The notes: generated by a model not told the origin, from the letters alone. A stretch of 64,000 nucleotides of DNA from Trichobilharzia regenti (GCA_944472135.2 OX235266.1:15727925-15791924), one strand, 5' to 3'; positions 59,601 through 62,379 are shown, counted from the stretch's first letter. Numbers and translations are program-made.

Positions 59601-61876
59601 ATTACGTAATCGGATGAGAGAGAGAGATGAAAATATCCAGTTACCAAGCAGAGCAGCAAAATACTGATAACTGTTTCTTTCTTAACGCATAAATCAGGTT
59701 TCAGGCGCTCGATGGAGATCGCTTCGGCGAACGTAAGGAGAATTAAACTGTTTTACCTATTGAGAATTTTGAACGACTTTGAGACGTCCACCTCATTACC
59801 CGTATCAAGGAGATGCTTGGCGATGTCACTTTTTAAATCATTTGTTCCCTTTAAACATAAGCTTTTTGGTACACTTGTAGAAAATCGTAGATATACCCTT
59901 CTTCATTCTGTTCTTCCAATGTAACTTTCCTGTAAACTGGATATTTTCACCCTCTCTTCCATCTGATTACTTAGTGTCGAAAGTTTCCACCGTGTATGAT
60001 CATTATTGTTTGGAATAGTGTTCACTATATTTATATATATTACTACTGTATGCATATATTGATTGTTTGATTGAGTTTTGTTTAAAAATGATCACTTTCT
60101 TGGTAATTGTGTTAAAATTGTTTCTATAAAACACAAAATAATTGAGCAAAGAAGAATATCCAACTTTCGATAAATTCCTCTTCTTGCTCGACAAGTAGAT
60201 ATCTGTATGTTTATACACACAGAATATTCTAGATTAGTAGTCAATAACAATATTAGTGCTTTTTGAAATAATATCGATTTGTAAAGTAAGACCACAATGG
60301 AATTACAGTTCATTAAAGTTGCATAAGTTACAATATCAAAAATAATATATCAACTAAAATTAGGAAAATTCCACAAAATTCATGATCATTCAAACCTAGA
60401 TGGCCAAGCGGGTAAGGATAATGTCTGAACTAACAGCTTCTTTTGGATGCAGAAATTAGGCTTATTAATATGGATCCCAACAGCCGGCCTCAGCAATATT
60501 TAGTAGTCAAACTCTTAAGGTGAAGTTAAGATTAGTTGGTATGCGGTAAATGACTCTGAAAGCAGCCTGGTTAACATCAATCTTGTGTCTGTATCCACAA
60601 CATGAGATAGAATAGCGCTGCGGATAGATTTTGTTTGTCGTCTGCTTAACCACGCGTGGTGATGTTCGGAAATTCGGTGAGAAACACGCCTAATTGTATG
60701 GCCTATGCAACTAACTGGCTCCACAGAAGCAGTTAAATTGGTAGATACACACACATGGAAGAGGCGAAATTCGGCAGTTTTCCTTTGAGTCGCGAACTCA
60801 GAAGAGGAATGGTTTTGAAGAAGCAGCGTAATTCGGCAGCGCTTTTTTACCACATTTCTTTGGCGCTGTGTTAGTATCTCGCTGATGTTGTCCCCAAGGA
60901 ACTGCATTTGTAAGAATAAAGCCCTTTTTAGGAACTGTTGGTACCTTGGCCTGCTTTGATTTTAGATTCATATTCTTATCAATAAACTTTTCTGGATAAC
61001 CAATTTCACCAAGCGACCGTTTAATATTATTGAATTCCTCATCTGTGCTTCGGTGGTATAGCGGTTAGTACGCTCGCCGACCATGAACATGGTCCCAGGT
61101 TCGATCCCCGGCCGACGCACTCCTTTACCTCGCTGAGCCAGAAATAATCCTGGTAAAGAAGAAAGGTTGGGCATGAGGCTAGCAGCCCCATCCCGTAAAA
61201 TAAACACTGCTACAGAAACTTCAAACCACTAGCCTGTAGCCCTATGTTCCCCTGGGAACGTGAAGGGAAAAGAAAGTTGCTCATCAAGATATTCATCCAA
61301 CCAAATTACTGTTGCTCTGTGGTGGACCGAGCACTTTATGAGAATGCGTTTGTATTTCAAGGGCACGAAGCTGAGAAAATGAATATTCACTTAATAATGA
61401 CTTTGGCATGTAAGCAGCTGATGAGAAGGCAACGAAATAAACAACGATGGTACCATCAGCTTATTCTGCACAAACCACTGTTGTTCTTGCTTTATTCAAA
61501 TTCAATTTAAGGGGAATAAATGTATGAAATTTATTTATTTATTTATGCAACATGAAACAATTTTTGAAAAATATTACCAAAAACAATTATTTCCGACACT
61601 TTTATTTTTACTTTTTTTTCTCATTTTAGCTATTTCTTACACGTGAAGAATGTGCACGTAATCATGATTTTGAACGTGATGATGATGAAGCCGTTGCCGC
61701 AGAAGCTCGTCGACGTACAGCTGAAGAATCTAAACCTACTGATGGAGATGTTGTTGACAATAAACAACTGTCACTACGTCCTGGTCATCCTAATCCAACT
61801 GTTGAAGAAGCTGGTCTAAAATGGCGTCTTATAGAAGATCGAAGAGCGCTTGGTTTAAATAATCGAGGATTTTTAG
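12370..61876 (+). CDS. WAPL: WAPL, cohesin-release factor; 11 exons, 3' end missing
   Basis: WAPL is a nuclear protein that works with PDS5 to open the cohesin ring and release it from chromatin, controlling sister-chromatid cohesion and loop length. Eleven exons totalling 3357 nt (about 1119 codons) were joined by GT-AG sites and matching phases. The protein has a Ser/Thr-rich N-terminal half starting with a PDS5-binding-type KTY..SR motif, an acidic FAF segment like the animal FGF motifs, and then the conserved helical WAPL domain. Domain signatures include KAGDWFKAEL, SRDRDPN and ENRTRIVYLD. Compared with human WAPL, low-complexity Asn/Thr and acidic inserts expand the domain. The final C-terminal helices (the SYTALLLG region in animals) are not in the window, and exon 11 ends in phase 1 at a good donor. 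Introns grow to 14.8 kb and are full of transposons. Identification rests on my reading of similarity, not on a search. Confidence 0.93.
13720..14230 (-). mobile_element. RTE (SR2-like) 3' fragment
   Basis: Reverse complement carries the RTE C-terminal coding end around 13900-14220 (LLGKEEK, VVKS.WLRWIG-like pieces, diverged) and the non-coding terminal repeat at 13720-13850 ending in CAGAACTTTATACAGATGTG-like text. Broken by stops. Confidence 0.7.
14340..15060 (-). mobile_element. Older, heavily diverged RTE-like fragment
   Basis: The minus strand shows VRLLGKEEKPVDEMVEMLTV near 14500, like the RTE motif RRLLGKEGKTIDEAVKL, and CHLFASSYCTVLEHG near 14690, like VLLYGCETW. Frames are interrupted and identity is low. 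This copy is clearly older than the one at 18060. Confidence 0.55.
15060..15305 (+). mobile_element. RTE (SR2-like) terminal repeat, inverted relative to 13720-13850
   Basis: Contains TGGCTGGCGCAGATGC, CTTTGTGTGCTATATGGAGG and the end CTGCATTGAAACCAGTCAGT. The last 130 bp is the reverse complement of 13720-13850, so the two tails enclose about 1.2 kb. Confidence 0.7.
15540..16300. other. Intron 1 sequence with no gene recognised
   Basis: No homology or coding signature recognised; it may hold decayed repeats that have no second copy in this window. Confidence 0.35.
16340..16700 (+). repeat. SINE-like repeat, family C, two adjoining pieces
   Basis: Shares GATTGCCTCCAACCATCTA and GCCAACTAGCACGAAACCTA with 38770-38960 and, on the opposite strand, 48850-49110. 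ATCTCAGTGGTAATGCCTC and GCGAGTCCGAATC resemble tRNA A and B boxes. The ATCTAATATCATC end occurs twice here, suggesting a partial tandem copy. Confidence 0.65.
17203..17268 (+). CDS. WAPL: WAPL exon 2
   Basis: A 22-codon exon between TTTTACTAG and GTAAGT, phase 0 at both ends. It encodes AAYNPRSWQKDIETEDTSPT plus two residues. This matches the animal WAPL segment AVYNARHWNHPD just ahead of the proline-rich linker, which fixes an exon too short to be found by length alone. Confidence 0.88.
18060..19610 (+). mobile_element. RTE-clade (SR2-like) retrotransposon, 5' truncated, frameshifted
   Basis: Reverse transcriptase blocks in order: ESQADFRPGRGCIDHIFTLR, FLDLKASFDSVDQEVLW (frame 1, to 18322), SGVRQGCPLSPFLFNFIIDV and LEYADDIVLLDEDAEKIEKS with catalytic YADD (frame 2, 18277-18780). 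The C-terminal RRLLGKEGKTIDEAVKLHRL then HRLRWLGHVLRTPSHRLPRQ piece is in another frame near 19040-19190. The endonuclease is missing. At least two frame breaks make it inactive. The 3' terminal 550 bp forms one arm of a long inverted repeat. Confidence 0.9.
19621..19640. repeat. (GT)n microsatellite
   Basis: About ten GT units at the end of the RTE tail. Confidence 0.85.
20415..20965 (-). mobile_element. RTE (SR2-like) 3' end, near-identical inverted partner of 19040-19600
   Basis: Reverse complement of the preceding copy's tail with only scattered differences; conceptual translations of matching 92-codon stretches differ at one residue. It runs from the ACAGACAGAC terminus at 20415 into the coding C-terminus near 20950. 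The non-repeated loop between the arms is about 0.8 kb. Confidence 0.9.
21105..21290 (-). repeat. Hammerhead-bearing SINE-like repeat, copy 1
   Basis: The minus strand has GAAGAGTCCCAGAATAGGACGAAAC: hammerhead stem II (GTCC/GGAC) and GAAA. The core begins TTGAAGA in place of CTGANGA. The body AGAAGTTAGAATTTATGG is shared with 25055 and 27720. Confidence 0.6.
21479..22027 (+). CDS. WAPL: WAPL exon 3 (FAF motif, acidic and poly-Asn tracts)
   Basis: 183 codons, acceptor TTTCAG, donor GTGAGT, phase 0 at both ends. It begins QKLIEPFPVSQTT, then Thr-rich and Asn-rich repeats coded by microsatellite-like ACT and AAT runs. At 21710-21718 it encodes FAF, followed by a dense acidic run (HDFDDEEEDNDEF). 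This resembles the FGF motif followed by acidic residues in vertebrate WAPL, which binds cohesin subunits. A second acidic tract is coded around 21870-21920. The reading frame stays open past the donor into the intron repeat, so the ORF extension to 22186 is not coding. Confidence 0.85.
22060..22840 (+). repeat. Dispersed repeat, family E, copy 1
   Basis: Starts 33 bp after the exon 3 donor. The same text occurs inverted at 39125-39790 and partly at 54440-54670 (GTCTGAGGG..AAATCGTACT, AGCATGTCAGCCAGCTATGC, ATCAATCAACTTCC). The GC-rich, stop-containing sequence is probably the 5' part of a retroelement; I cannot name it. Confidence 0.7.
23150..23390 (+). repeat. Dispersed repeat, family D, diverged copy
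   Basis: Shares GTTGAGC..TTCTCATG.TT..GGTAACCA..A..GGAT and TCAAAGTTTTCAGCT-type landmarks with 30690-31100 and 56040-56480. No coding role seen. Confidence 0.5.
23449..23763 (+). mobile_element. Solo LTR, copy 1 (sense strand)
   Basis: Begins near GTGAGAGCTGGCTG and ends TCTGTTGTTACA. It contains TATAAATATGG followed by TTAATAAACG, a promoter and polyadenylation pair that orients the LTR. About 315 bp; three more copies lie inverted at 29373, 42906 and 47198. No internal region is attached. Confidence 0.8.
23969..23998. repeat. (TA)n microsatellite
   Basis: About fourteen TA units. Confidence 0.9.
25045..25215 (+). repeat. Hammerhead-bearing SINE-like repeat, copy 2
   Basis: Body AGAAGTTAGAATTTATGG, a degenerate B box, then AAGAGTCCAAAGTTAGGACG and GAAACAGCTG. 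The core reads CTAAAGA, one change from CTGANGA, so it is probably inactive. Confidence 0.6.
25498..25634 (+). CDS. WAPL: WAPL exon 4 (start of the WAPL domain)
   Basis: Encodes LYTVLRKVKEAHVCQEQGEA and then a segment ending VEYLVDGLADRNQVNTRAL. It aligns with human ELYTVV...GENQEFTDDIEYLLSGL...NTRCL. The acceptor is TTTTAAAG, weak but preceded by a pyrimidine-rich tract; the donor is AG|GTTAGT in phase 2. The next exon supplies the last base of a serine codon, matching LSVISL in other animals. Confidence 0.92.
26006..26195 (+). mobile_element. tRNA-derived SINE, family A, copy 4
   Basis: Well preserved CACAGTGGTTAAGACTCTCG and GGTCCGGGGTTCGATCCC boxes, the body, and GTACCAAAAATACAGTGTGG before the A-rich tail. 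Confidence 0.9.
26455..26860 (-). mobile_element. RTE-like 3' fragment, second family
   Basis: The minus strand shows diverged C-terminal text (QTFIYSCPDRG.., ..IHSEAKGIN) aligning in order with 55080-55710 and 57370-57890, and ends in an (AAT)n tail at 26455. Heavily broken. Confidence 0.55.
27190..27285. repeat. GT, CTGT and CT microsatellites
   Basis: GTGTGTGTTTGTGTGTGTG near 27196, then CTGTCTGTCTGTCTCTCTCT near 27252. Confidence 0.8.
27715..27900 (+). repeat. Hammerhead-bearing SINE-like repeat, copy 3
   Basis: Body GAAGTTAGAACTAATGGGCT..CCATTGGAT, a B-box-like GGACCTGGGTTCATTTCC, then ..TCAAAGTAGGACGAAATTTT. Stem II and the core are degraded. Confidence 0.55.
28185..28262 (+). repeat. 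SM-alpha-type hammerhead segment
   Basis: ATGACGAGTCCCAGATAGGACGAAATG, then ATC and CTGGATTCCACTGCTAG. Stem II and GAAA are intact and an AUC cleavage triplet is present. The first core base is A where C is required. This is the closest text here to the classic schistosome SM-alpha hammerhead as I recall it. Confidence 0.65.
28559..28613. repeat. (TA)n microsatellite
   Basis: An uninterrupted run of about 55 bp, the longest dinucleotide repeat in the window. Confidence 0.95.
29373..29713 (-). mobile_element. Solo LTR, copy 2
   Basis: Starts TGTAACGACAGAAGACAAGG and ends CTCTCATCACA. Inverted relative to the TATA and AATAAA signals of the family (CGTTTATTGAG..TATTTATAGA on this strand reading). 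About 341 bp. Confidence 0.8.
29830..30045 (+). mobile_element. tRNA-like SINE, family B, copy 1
   Basis: Degenerate head (GCTCACCGACCACGCCACAC..GAGGTTTGACTCCC as B box) followed by the family body GGCTAGCAACCCTTCC and AACAACACCACTTCTACTGA. Shared with 55778, 58925 and 61050. Confidence 0.6.
30690..31110 (+). repeat. Dispersed repeat, family D, copy
   Basis: Same order of landmarks as 56040-56480: GACTTGAAGTCTGATTCTGG, CTCATGATTTCCGGTAACC, GTGCCAGATGTTCACATTC, ACCGAAGTCTAC. Non-coding. Confidence 0.7.
31555..32625 (+). mobile_element. Penelope-like element fragment with inverted termini
   Basis: Inverted repeats of about 117 bp at 31555-31680 and 32505-32625 are roughly 90 percent identical by eye. 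Between them the + strand codes for SSAIASHAVTYNHTIGWDRM, then, one frame over, RERLITEALFIES and NRNDSTPVPGIW near 32090-32320. That is the end of a GIY-YIG endonuclease like that of Penelope elements. RT is absent. Confidence 0.7.
32627..32680. repeat. (TA)n then (GA)n microsatellite
   Basis: About 24 bp of TA followed by about 30 bp of GA, directly after the right terminus of the preceding element. Confidence 0.9.
33906..34130 (-). mobile_element. tRNA-derived SINE, family A, copy 5, with partial second head
   Basis: A complete minus-strand copy. Just beyond its head, TATCAGGTGTGCGTCGGC reappears at 34110, so a truncated second unit abuts it in tandem. A GAA repeat follows. Confidence 0.85.
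34205..34980 (-). mobile_element. Penelope-like element fragment with inverted termini
   Basis: Inverted repeats at 34210-34312 and 34850-34975 share CTAGAAAACAGAAA, ATCTCA.TCTGGCTCT and ACAATACACAACAGTTTACC. Between them the minus strand codes for SIRSSILAQLVDSEHKVDVN and FKIIYRIPTNLNFSLRVRLL, then HTPTYEAIGIHLKKKKPNLC, the C-terminal half of a Penelope GIY-YIG endonuclease. Confidence 0.8.
35150..35830 (+). mobile_element. Penelope-like element, left piece, split by a gypsy insertion
   Basis: The order of text follows the copy at 31990-32500 (GGGTGACAGAGAG, AGAGAGATTGATTACTGAATC, GTGCAATAGGAATGACTCAA, AGCAATAAATTGTGGCCGAAAC). After the gypsy element, 38494-38560 continues with CTACTACAGTGTCCAAGTTTTA, which also follows the related copy at 47880. 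Confidence 0.6.
35827..35831. repeat. Target-site duplication, left (CTTAT)
   Basis: CTTAT directly left of the gypsy LTR; the same five bases follow the right LTR. Confidence 0.9.
35832..36206 (-). repeat. 3' LTR of the gypsy element
   Basis: 375 bp, TG..CA. It contains two imperfect 50 bp direct repeats (GATAATATACCATAT start) and a minus-strand TATAAATACC at about 36004-36013. Confidence 0.93.
36207..36220 (-). other. Polypurine tract
   Basis: Minus strand ACGGGGGAGGTG abuts the 3' LTR, the usual primer for plus-strand DNA synthesis. Confidence 0.75.
36244..37148 (-). pseudogene. gypsy pol remnant: zinc knuckle, protease and integrase tail
   Basis: The 37148 frame has a CCHC knuckle (CRNCHRFGHKEGYC) and a retropepsin active-site block LQLDTASDITVIS, with DTAS where DTGA or DSGA is usual. 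After a frame change, the 36849 frame continues with DLDLLGLDWLDK, the protease end, and KHASVFQDKLGCCK, the lead-in to RT. It then jumps near 36505 to IRSPPYHPQSNGQTERFVDT, the end of the integrase core. Everything between is deleted. Confidence 0.88.
37025..37956 (-). pseudogene. gypsy gag
   Basis: Begins MSISLDDLKSILQQQQVQNE and contains FDAWFNRYEDVFRIECYMFD and LTKMPSDDYVTYAGKVNKEC, typical Ty3/gypsy capsid text. At about 37340 the frame changes to MTLQMVTAECLRLINLKHDT and a first knuckle-like CWHCGSWHFVKFC. A second shift near 37080-37140 leads into pol. Three frame changes over the element argue against simple programmed frameshifting. Confidence 0.88.
38035..38118 (-). repeat. Primer-binding site in a duplicated leader block
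   Basis: The minus strand reads TGGCGACGGGGTTTACC two bases after the 5' LTR, complementary to a tRNA 3' end. The block TATAACTG..GAATTAAGGTAAA-CCCCGTCGCCAAT occurs twice in tandem (about 38040 and 38078), each starting like the LTR edge. Confidence 0.8.
38119..38493 (-). repeat. 5' LTR of the gypsy element
   Basis: 375 bp, identical to 35832-36206 except for three substitutions; followed by the CTTAT duplication at 38494-38498. Confidence 0.93.
38770..38960 (+). repeat. SINE-like repeat, family C
   Basis: GAGTGCCAACTAGCACGAAA and GCCGATTGCCTCCAGCCATC match 16620-16700; an A-box-like element is less clear here. Confidence 0.65.
39125..39790 (-). repeat. Dispersed repeat, family E, inverted copy
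   Basis: Reverse complement of 22060-22620 over most of its length, with indels. It joins an RTE-like tail at 39800-39925 (RMKWRCFVEAPSSSTRN). Confidence 0.7.
39965..40150 (+). mobile_element. tRNA-derived SINE, family A, copy 6
   Basis: Starts at ACAGTGGTTAGGACTCTCGC, slightly truncated at the head; B box GGTTCGATCCC; ends in an A-rich AAATAAATAA tail 290 bp before WAPL exon 5. Confidence 0.88.
40442..40553 (+). CDS. WAPL: WAPL exon 5
   Basis: 112 nt after CATTCACTCAG and before GTGAGT, entering in phase 2 and leaving in phase 0. It reads SVLTLANKCLAASFRYTLNA and on through HGLLKRICAKLHDAHKDY. This aligns with [28 protein letters not shown] of human WAPL, part of the helical repeat core. 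It lies at the end of a 14.8 kb intron. Confidence 0.93.
40890..41070 (+). repeat. SM-alpha-type repeat, degraded
   Basis: GCATCCTGGATTCCACTAGTAG matches 28238-28258. The hammerhead stem region AGGATGAAATACGC has decayed. Confidence 0.5.
41607..41629. repeat. G-rich homopolymer tract
   Basis: GGGAGG followed by an unbroken run of G. Confidence 0.85.
41845..42540 (+). mobile_element. RTE (SR2-like) 3' fragment
   Basis: Starts in the VLLYGCETWPL region (CTCCTTTATGGCTGTGAGAC), runs through degenerate coding text and the terminal repeat, and ends ATTGAAACCAGTCAGTCAGT. It is tail to tail with 43437-43990. Confidence 0.8.
42906..43237 (-). mobile_element. Solo LTR, copy 3
   Basis: TGTAACAACATAAAATGAGG to CTCTCATCACA, 332 bp, between two inverted RTE tails. 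No clear target duplication. Confidence 0.8.
43437..43990 (-). mobile_element. RTE (SR2-like) 3' fragment, inverted partner of 41845-42540
   Basis: Begins at the CTGTTTTCGACATAGAACTT terminus and reaches the coding C-terminus (CCTCGTCGATTGATTTCCTG) near 43970. Confidence 0.8.
44390..44504 (+). CDS. WAPL: WAPL exon 6
   Basis: 115 nt, acceptor CCCTCTAG, donor G|GTAGGT, phase 0 to phase 1. It encodes ALALTSAGLMFVLSRDRDPN and then ILDVESLAIVLKLFSAPD, matching [20 protein letters not shown] in human WAPL. The SRDR element is one of the most conserved parts of the domain. Confidence 0.93.
44640..44990 (+). mobile_element. RTE-like 3' fragment, second family, degraded
   Basis: Order of residues resembles EWNPNGKR..VGR through CFVEALCSTRN: SDWNPNDGNDELDV-like, then GSTQETRKEK, ending with an AATAATAATTAAG tail. 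Follows WAPL exon 6 closely. Confidence 0.5.
45605..45718. repeat. Degenerate interstitial telomere-like repeat
   Basis: About fifteen hexamer-spaced CCCTAA-like units (CTAACCCTAA, CCTGACCCTAACAC, ATCCTAACCCTAACG) with many substitutions. It matches the C-rich strand of the TTAGGG telomere repeat. Confidence 0.75.
46464..46804 (+). CDS. WAPL: WAPL exon 7 (low-complexity insert in the WAPL domain)
   Basis: 341 nt after CTCCTTTTCAG and before GTGAGT, phase 1 to phase 0. A basic helical stretch (EAERVRARVRQLLDGLHQ) matches the KIKEKIRRLCE helix of animal WAPL. An Asn run at 46566-46605 and a Ser/Thr/Gly-rich linker follow. The exon ends NLNTRHLQMTRQLT, corresponding to the LENITTGHLAMETL region. 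The insert of roughly 80 residues interrupts the conserved fold and is coded partly by AAT repeats. Confidence 0.88.
46960..47890 (-). mobile_element. Penelope-like element with inverted termini, split by a solo LTR
   Basis: 46985-47165 and 47733-47880 are inverted relative to each other (GACAAAGAAAC..TATAAAA, GTGTGATTATAATTGATGAT, TGATTATGAACA). The minus-strand body at 47520-47710 matches 32150-32330. The LTR at 47198-47510 interrupts it exactly between text that is continuous at 32330 (CTACCCCTACGACGACAAAT). Confidence 0.72.
47198..47510 (-). mobile_element. Solo LTR, copy 4
   Basis: GTAACAACAGAAAACCAAGG to TCTCACCACA, about 313 bp, closest to the copy at 23449. Confidence 0.8.
48120..48570 (+). 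mobile_element. RTE-like 3' fragment, second family, degraded
   Basis: Same order of landmarks as 55230-55690 (ACGAAAAGCATTTCC..CAACAGCC, AACAAGCAATTCTG, ..TATGTAAAAGAGGC, CTCGAAACTCAAGGAACGAA). Confidence 0.55.
48850..49110 (-). repeat. SINE-like repeat, family C
   Basis: Reverse complement matches 16343-16496 and 16550-16660 (GTGCACCGTGATGG, CCTAGAATGGTGGCC, GTGCCAAATAGCACGAACCT). Confidence 0.65.
49556..49815. repeat. 260 bp direct repeat, copy 1
   Basis: GTGTGAACCTGTTTTA..CCAGAAACC..GG through GAAGTGTACTAAGTTTGTCT. The second copy is at 49989-50255, roughly 85 percent alike by eye. Confidence 0.8.
49816..49985 (-). mobile_element. RTE (SR2-like) terminal fragment between direct repeats
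   Basis: Starts TGTCTGTCTGTC..TTTTCGACATAGAAC and carries TGCCACACTCCCTCCATGTA, the family terminus, only 170 bp long. Confidence 0.8.
49989..50255. repeat. 260 bp direct repeat, copy 2
   Basis: Second copy, ending about 85 bp before WAPL exon 8 and followed by AGACAGACAGAC. Confidence 0.8.
50339..50602 (+). CDS. WAPL: WAPL exon 8
   Basis: 88 codons, phase 0 at both ends, between TTTTGTAG and GTAAGT. It contains TRKAGDWFKAELRTGGGLDR, nearly the same as [20 protein letters not shown] in human WAPL, then ADAASDAVDYLADLDPANKS and MWRRSMPGIDNFALDRLKRV. This is the best-conserved single exon here and anchors the gene call. Confidence 0.95.
50640..52090 (-). mobile_element. Jockey/CR1-type non-LTR element, 3' part
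   Basis: The minus strand codes for NAKYLGLVLSSDLRWSSHIQ, the RT end, then SRILPILLYCSPLVFPGLLK and RRMLKKVVSRTSG near 51621-51920. A tail like NQYKIIYARTAK follows near 51520. A polyadenylation signal and (ATT)n tail (minus) lie at 50640-50690. RT core and endonuclease are missing. Different family from 6892-7836. Confidence 0.75.
52165..52300 (+). repeat. Hammerhead-bearing SINE-like repeat, copy 4
   Basis: GAAGAGTCCCACACTGGGACGAAAT: a five-pair stem II and GAAA with a TTGAAGA core. No good cleavage triplet after stem III. Confidence 0.6.
52794..52813. repeat. (GT)n microsatellite
   Basis: About ten GT units. Confidence 0.9.
53006..53400. repeat. Fold-back repeat with hammerhead-like arms
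   Basis: Arms 53006-53130 and 53256-53400 are inverted (TTTCATCATGA.CTGA, AGAGAACCATTGGAAAACC, GTACTGGACAGCCAGCTGTT). The + arm has CTGAAGA at 53266, GAAA at 53291, stem III CAG/CTG and GTC ending at 53306, but stem II is weak. The centre has a B box, GGTCCTGGGTTTGAACCCC. Confidence 0.7.
53504..53833 (+). CDS. WAPL: WAPL exon 9, with an apparent frame change in an ACT repeat
   Basis: Starts MTYMNSDNQTYLVHYRDGIL after CTTACTATAG, matching the HNPENQSYLIAYKDSQLI region. That frame runs into a stop at 53714. The frame beginning GDKSTVNN near 53698 carries the expected continuation (ILTDCILGIFRFLVNVSHN, like DCMRAIIGVLLNLTND) and reaches the donor AATG|GTAAGT in the phase exon 10 needs. The two frames meet inside the (ACT)n run at about 53673-53696, so the sequence here is one base short, or two too long, for an open frame. 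An assembly or base-calling slip in the repeat is the simplest cause; a real allele or an unnoticed micro-intron is possible. Confidence 0.85.
54000..54430 (-). mobile_element. RTE (SR2-like) 3' fragment
   Basis: The minus strand covers the C-terminal coding end from CTCCTTTATGGCTGTGAGAC (54400) down to the terminal text GTCACGTAGGAAGGTGTAGA (54015). Confidence 0.8.
54440..54670 (+). repeat. Dispersed repeat, family E, partial copy
   Basis: GGTCTGAGGGTGAAGTTGTACT and AAAATGTCGACCTGAAAAATTG-like text match 22225-22400. Confidence 0.55.
55080..55720 (+). mobile_element. RTE-like 3' fragment, second family
   Basis: Text for the RT C-terminus in broken frames: RISNKKLWRWKKSIGESRLL, then WIGHTLKRPSSDI-like, RRVVCRCEGD-like and CVFEALCSTQKPR. 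Ends in a GAATAATAACAG tail at about 55690. Confidence 0.7.
55778..55985 (+). mobile_element. tRNA-like SINE, family B, copy 2
   Basis: GTGGTCCAACGGTGATATGC as A-box region, GGGTTCAATTCC as B box, then AAAGGTTGGGCTCTACC and AACACCGCCATTATTGAAAC. Confidence 0.75.
56040..56480 (+). repeat. Dispersed repeat, family D, copy
   Basis: Collinear with 30690-31110 (TGACTTGAAGTCTGATTTTG, CAATGATTTCTGGTGACCG, AGTACCAGATGTCCGCATTC). Confidence 0.7.
56668..57059 (+). CDS. WAPL: WAPL exon 10 (acidic insert)
   Basis: 392 nt after TTTCTTTTAG and before GTAAGT, phase 1 to phase 0. It encodes EFASERLGACTGFLETIFDC and then LPATKRFDVLVLLLCLLVNM. This aligns with [38 protein letters not shown] of human WAPL. 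A Ser/Pro-rich linker and the acidic DDEEDDDEGDGEDGE stretch follow, then TALDELIQ, which corresponds to AVQALVQ. Confidence 0.93.
57370..57890 (-). mobile_element. RTE-like 3' fragment, second family
   Basis: Minus-strand text FNTYVKSVLLYGSEIWR near 57870, KRRVGRQCKG near 57560 and WRRAVEALCSTRNPKE near 57400, with (AAT)n at the 57370 end. Stops and shifts throughout. Confidence 0.75.
57966..58265. repeat. Fold-back repeat around a tRNA-like B box, hammerhead in both arms
   Basis: Arms 57966-58096 and 58131-58256 are inverted copies (ATTTCATCATG, GAGAACCACTGG, CAGCTGTTTCGTC.TAGTTTG). The spacer has GGTCCTAGGTTCGAACCCC. The left arm's hammerhead (minus) keeps CTGAAGA and GAAA but not the cleavage triplet. 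Confidence 0.75.
58135..58184 (+). ncRNA. Hammerhead ribozyme motif with intact core
   Basis: Core CTGAAGA at 58141-58147 (consensus CUGANGA). Stem II GTCC/GGAC at 58148-58151 and 58159-58162 has a seven-base loop. GAAA is at 58163-58166. Stem III CAG/CTG has a TTGA loop. The cleavage triplet GTC ends at 58178. Stem I pairs 58135-58140 with 58179-58184, with one T-T mismatch. All conserved positions are present. It lies in the sense direction in the intron before WAPL exon 11. Self-cleavage is inferred, not shown. Confidence 0.72.
58720..58920 (+). mobile_element. RTE-like fragment, very degraded
   Basis: CACCTCTCCAACAAGCTACTGCAAACTCT follows the same order as 55270-55300, with later traces to 58900. 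Confidence 0.45.
58925..59110 (+). mobile_element. tRNA-like SINE, family B, copy 3
   Basis: TGTCCATGTTCAATCCCCGG B-box region, GATGCACTCTCCTTGTACCTC, and AACACCGCCACTATATT toward the end. Confidence 0.65.
59480..60090 (-). mobile_element. Inner Penelope-like element with inverted termini
   Basis: Inverted arms 59490-59665 and 59935-60085 (TATATGCATACA, AACACTATTCC.AACAATAATGATCATACAC-like, GGAAACTTTCGACA). The minus-strand body 59690-59930 encodes LKSDIAKHLLDTGNEVDVSK and FAEAISIERLKPD, the GIY-YIG C-terminal segment. Confidence 0.8.
61050..61260 (+). mobile_element. tRNA-like SINE, family B, copy 4
   Basis: The best-kept head: TCGGTGGTATAGCGGTTAGT and GGTTCGATCCCCGG, then TTACCTCGCTGAGCC and AAAGGTTGGGCATGAGGC. 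The head resembles a tRNA but the rest rules out a working gene. Confidence 0.82.
61630..61876 (+). CDS. WAPL: WAPL exon 11, last exon seen
   Basis: 247 nt after CTCATTTTAG, ending GGA TTT TTA G|GTTAGT in phase 1. It opens LFLTREECARNHDFERDDDE, matching LFLERERAAQ after AVQALVQ. The remainder is charged linker sequence (AEARRRTAEES...). The remaining C-terminal helices should follow further right; I found no matching exon between 61877 and 64000. Confidence 0.9.
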
Positions 61877-62029
61877 GTTAGTGTATACATATTTATAGAT
61901 GTTATTTATCTGTCATATTGACATGAGAAAAATTGATTATCAAACTGCGTAGACGTTACGTGTGTACTGTCTATTTGTCAACTTGAAACCCTGATTCAAT
62001 ATTATGAGGGTTTAATTGGTGTATGGTGA

Positions 62030-62110
62030 CTAGCGGTGGAATCCATGATAAAGCGCGTTTCGTTCTGTTCGGGACTCGTCATCTGGATGTACCTGCACTA
62101 CCCAGTGAGT
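62030..62110 (-). repeat. SM-alpha-type hammerhead segment, degraded
   Basis: The minus strand has TACATCCAGATGACGAGTCC, then GAACGAAACGCGC and ATCATGGATTCC. Stem I and GAAA are kept. The first core base is A, and stem II has a mismatch. Confidence 0.6.
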
Positions 62111-62379
62111 GATGATGTTCTCGCCAAGGATTTTTTTCTATTGACTAGATAATACTACTGTCTGCAAACAAGAATTAGTCTAACGGAAACGACGTTGAAA
62201 ATTAACAATTAACTTGACTGAGAGTTGACTGAATTTCAGCGTAGAACTTCGCACAGAAGTGGTGCAGCAGCGCGCTTCCAGTTACCGCAATACAAAGCTG
62301 CAAAACAACTGAATCACCAACACACATAGCATGTGAATATTCTTCATGTTTAGAAACGTATCACATGAAGATTTTGTTC

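Larger units (their letters stand above)
59350..61510 (-). mobile_element. Outer Penelope-like element with inverted termini, nested insertions inside
   Basis: Termini 59350-59455 and 61395-61510 are inverted (GAATAAAG.AAGAACA.CAGTG, GGTACCATC.TTGTTTATTT, CGTTGCCTTCTCATCAG). The body on the minus strand is NNIKRSLGEIGYPEKFIDKN and KVPTVPKKGFILTNAVPWG near 60870-61045 (end of RT), then KSIRSAILSHVVDTDTRLML near 60560-60640 (GIY-YIG end). Another Penelope fragment and a SINE sit within it. Confidence 0.78.

Noticed and set aside
61050..61125. A tRNA gene suggested by good A and B boxes
   Set aside because: The sequence continues into a shared SINE body and lacks a proper paired acceptor stem by eye; sister copies show the same head.
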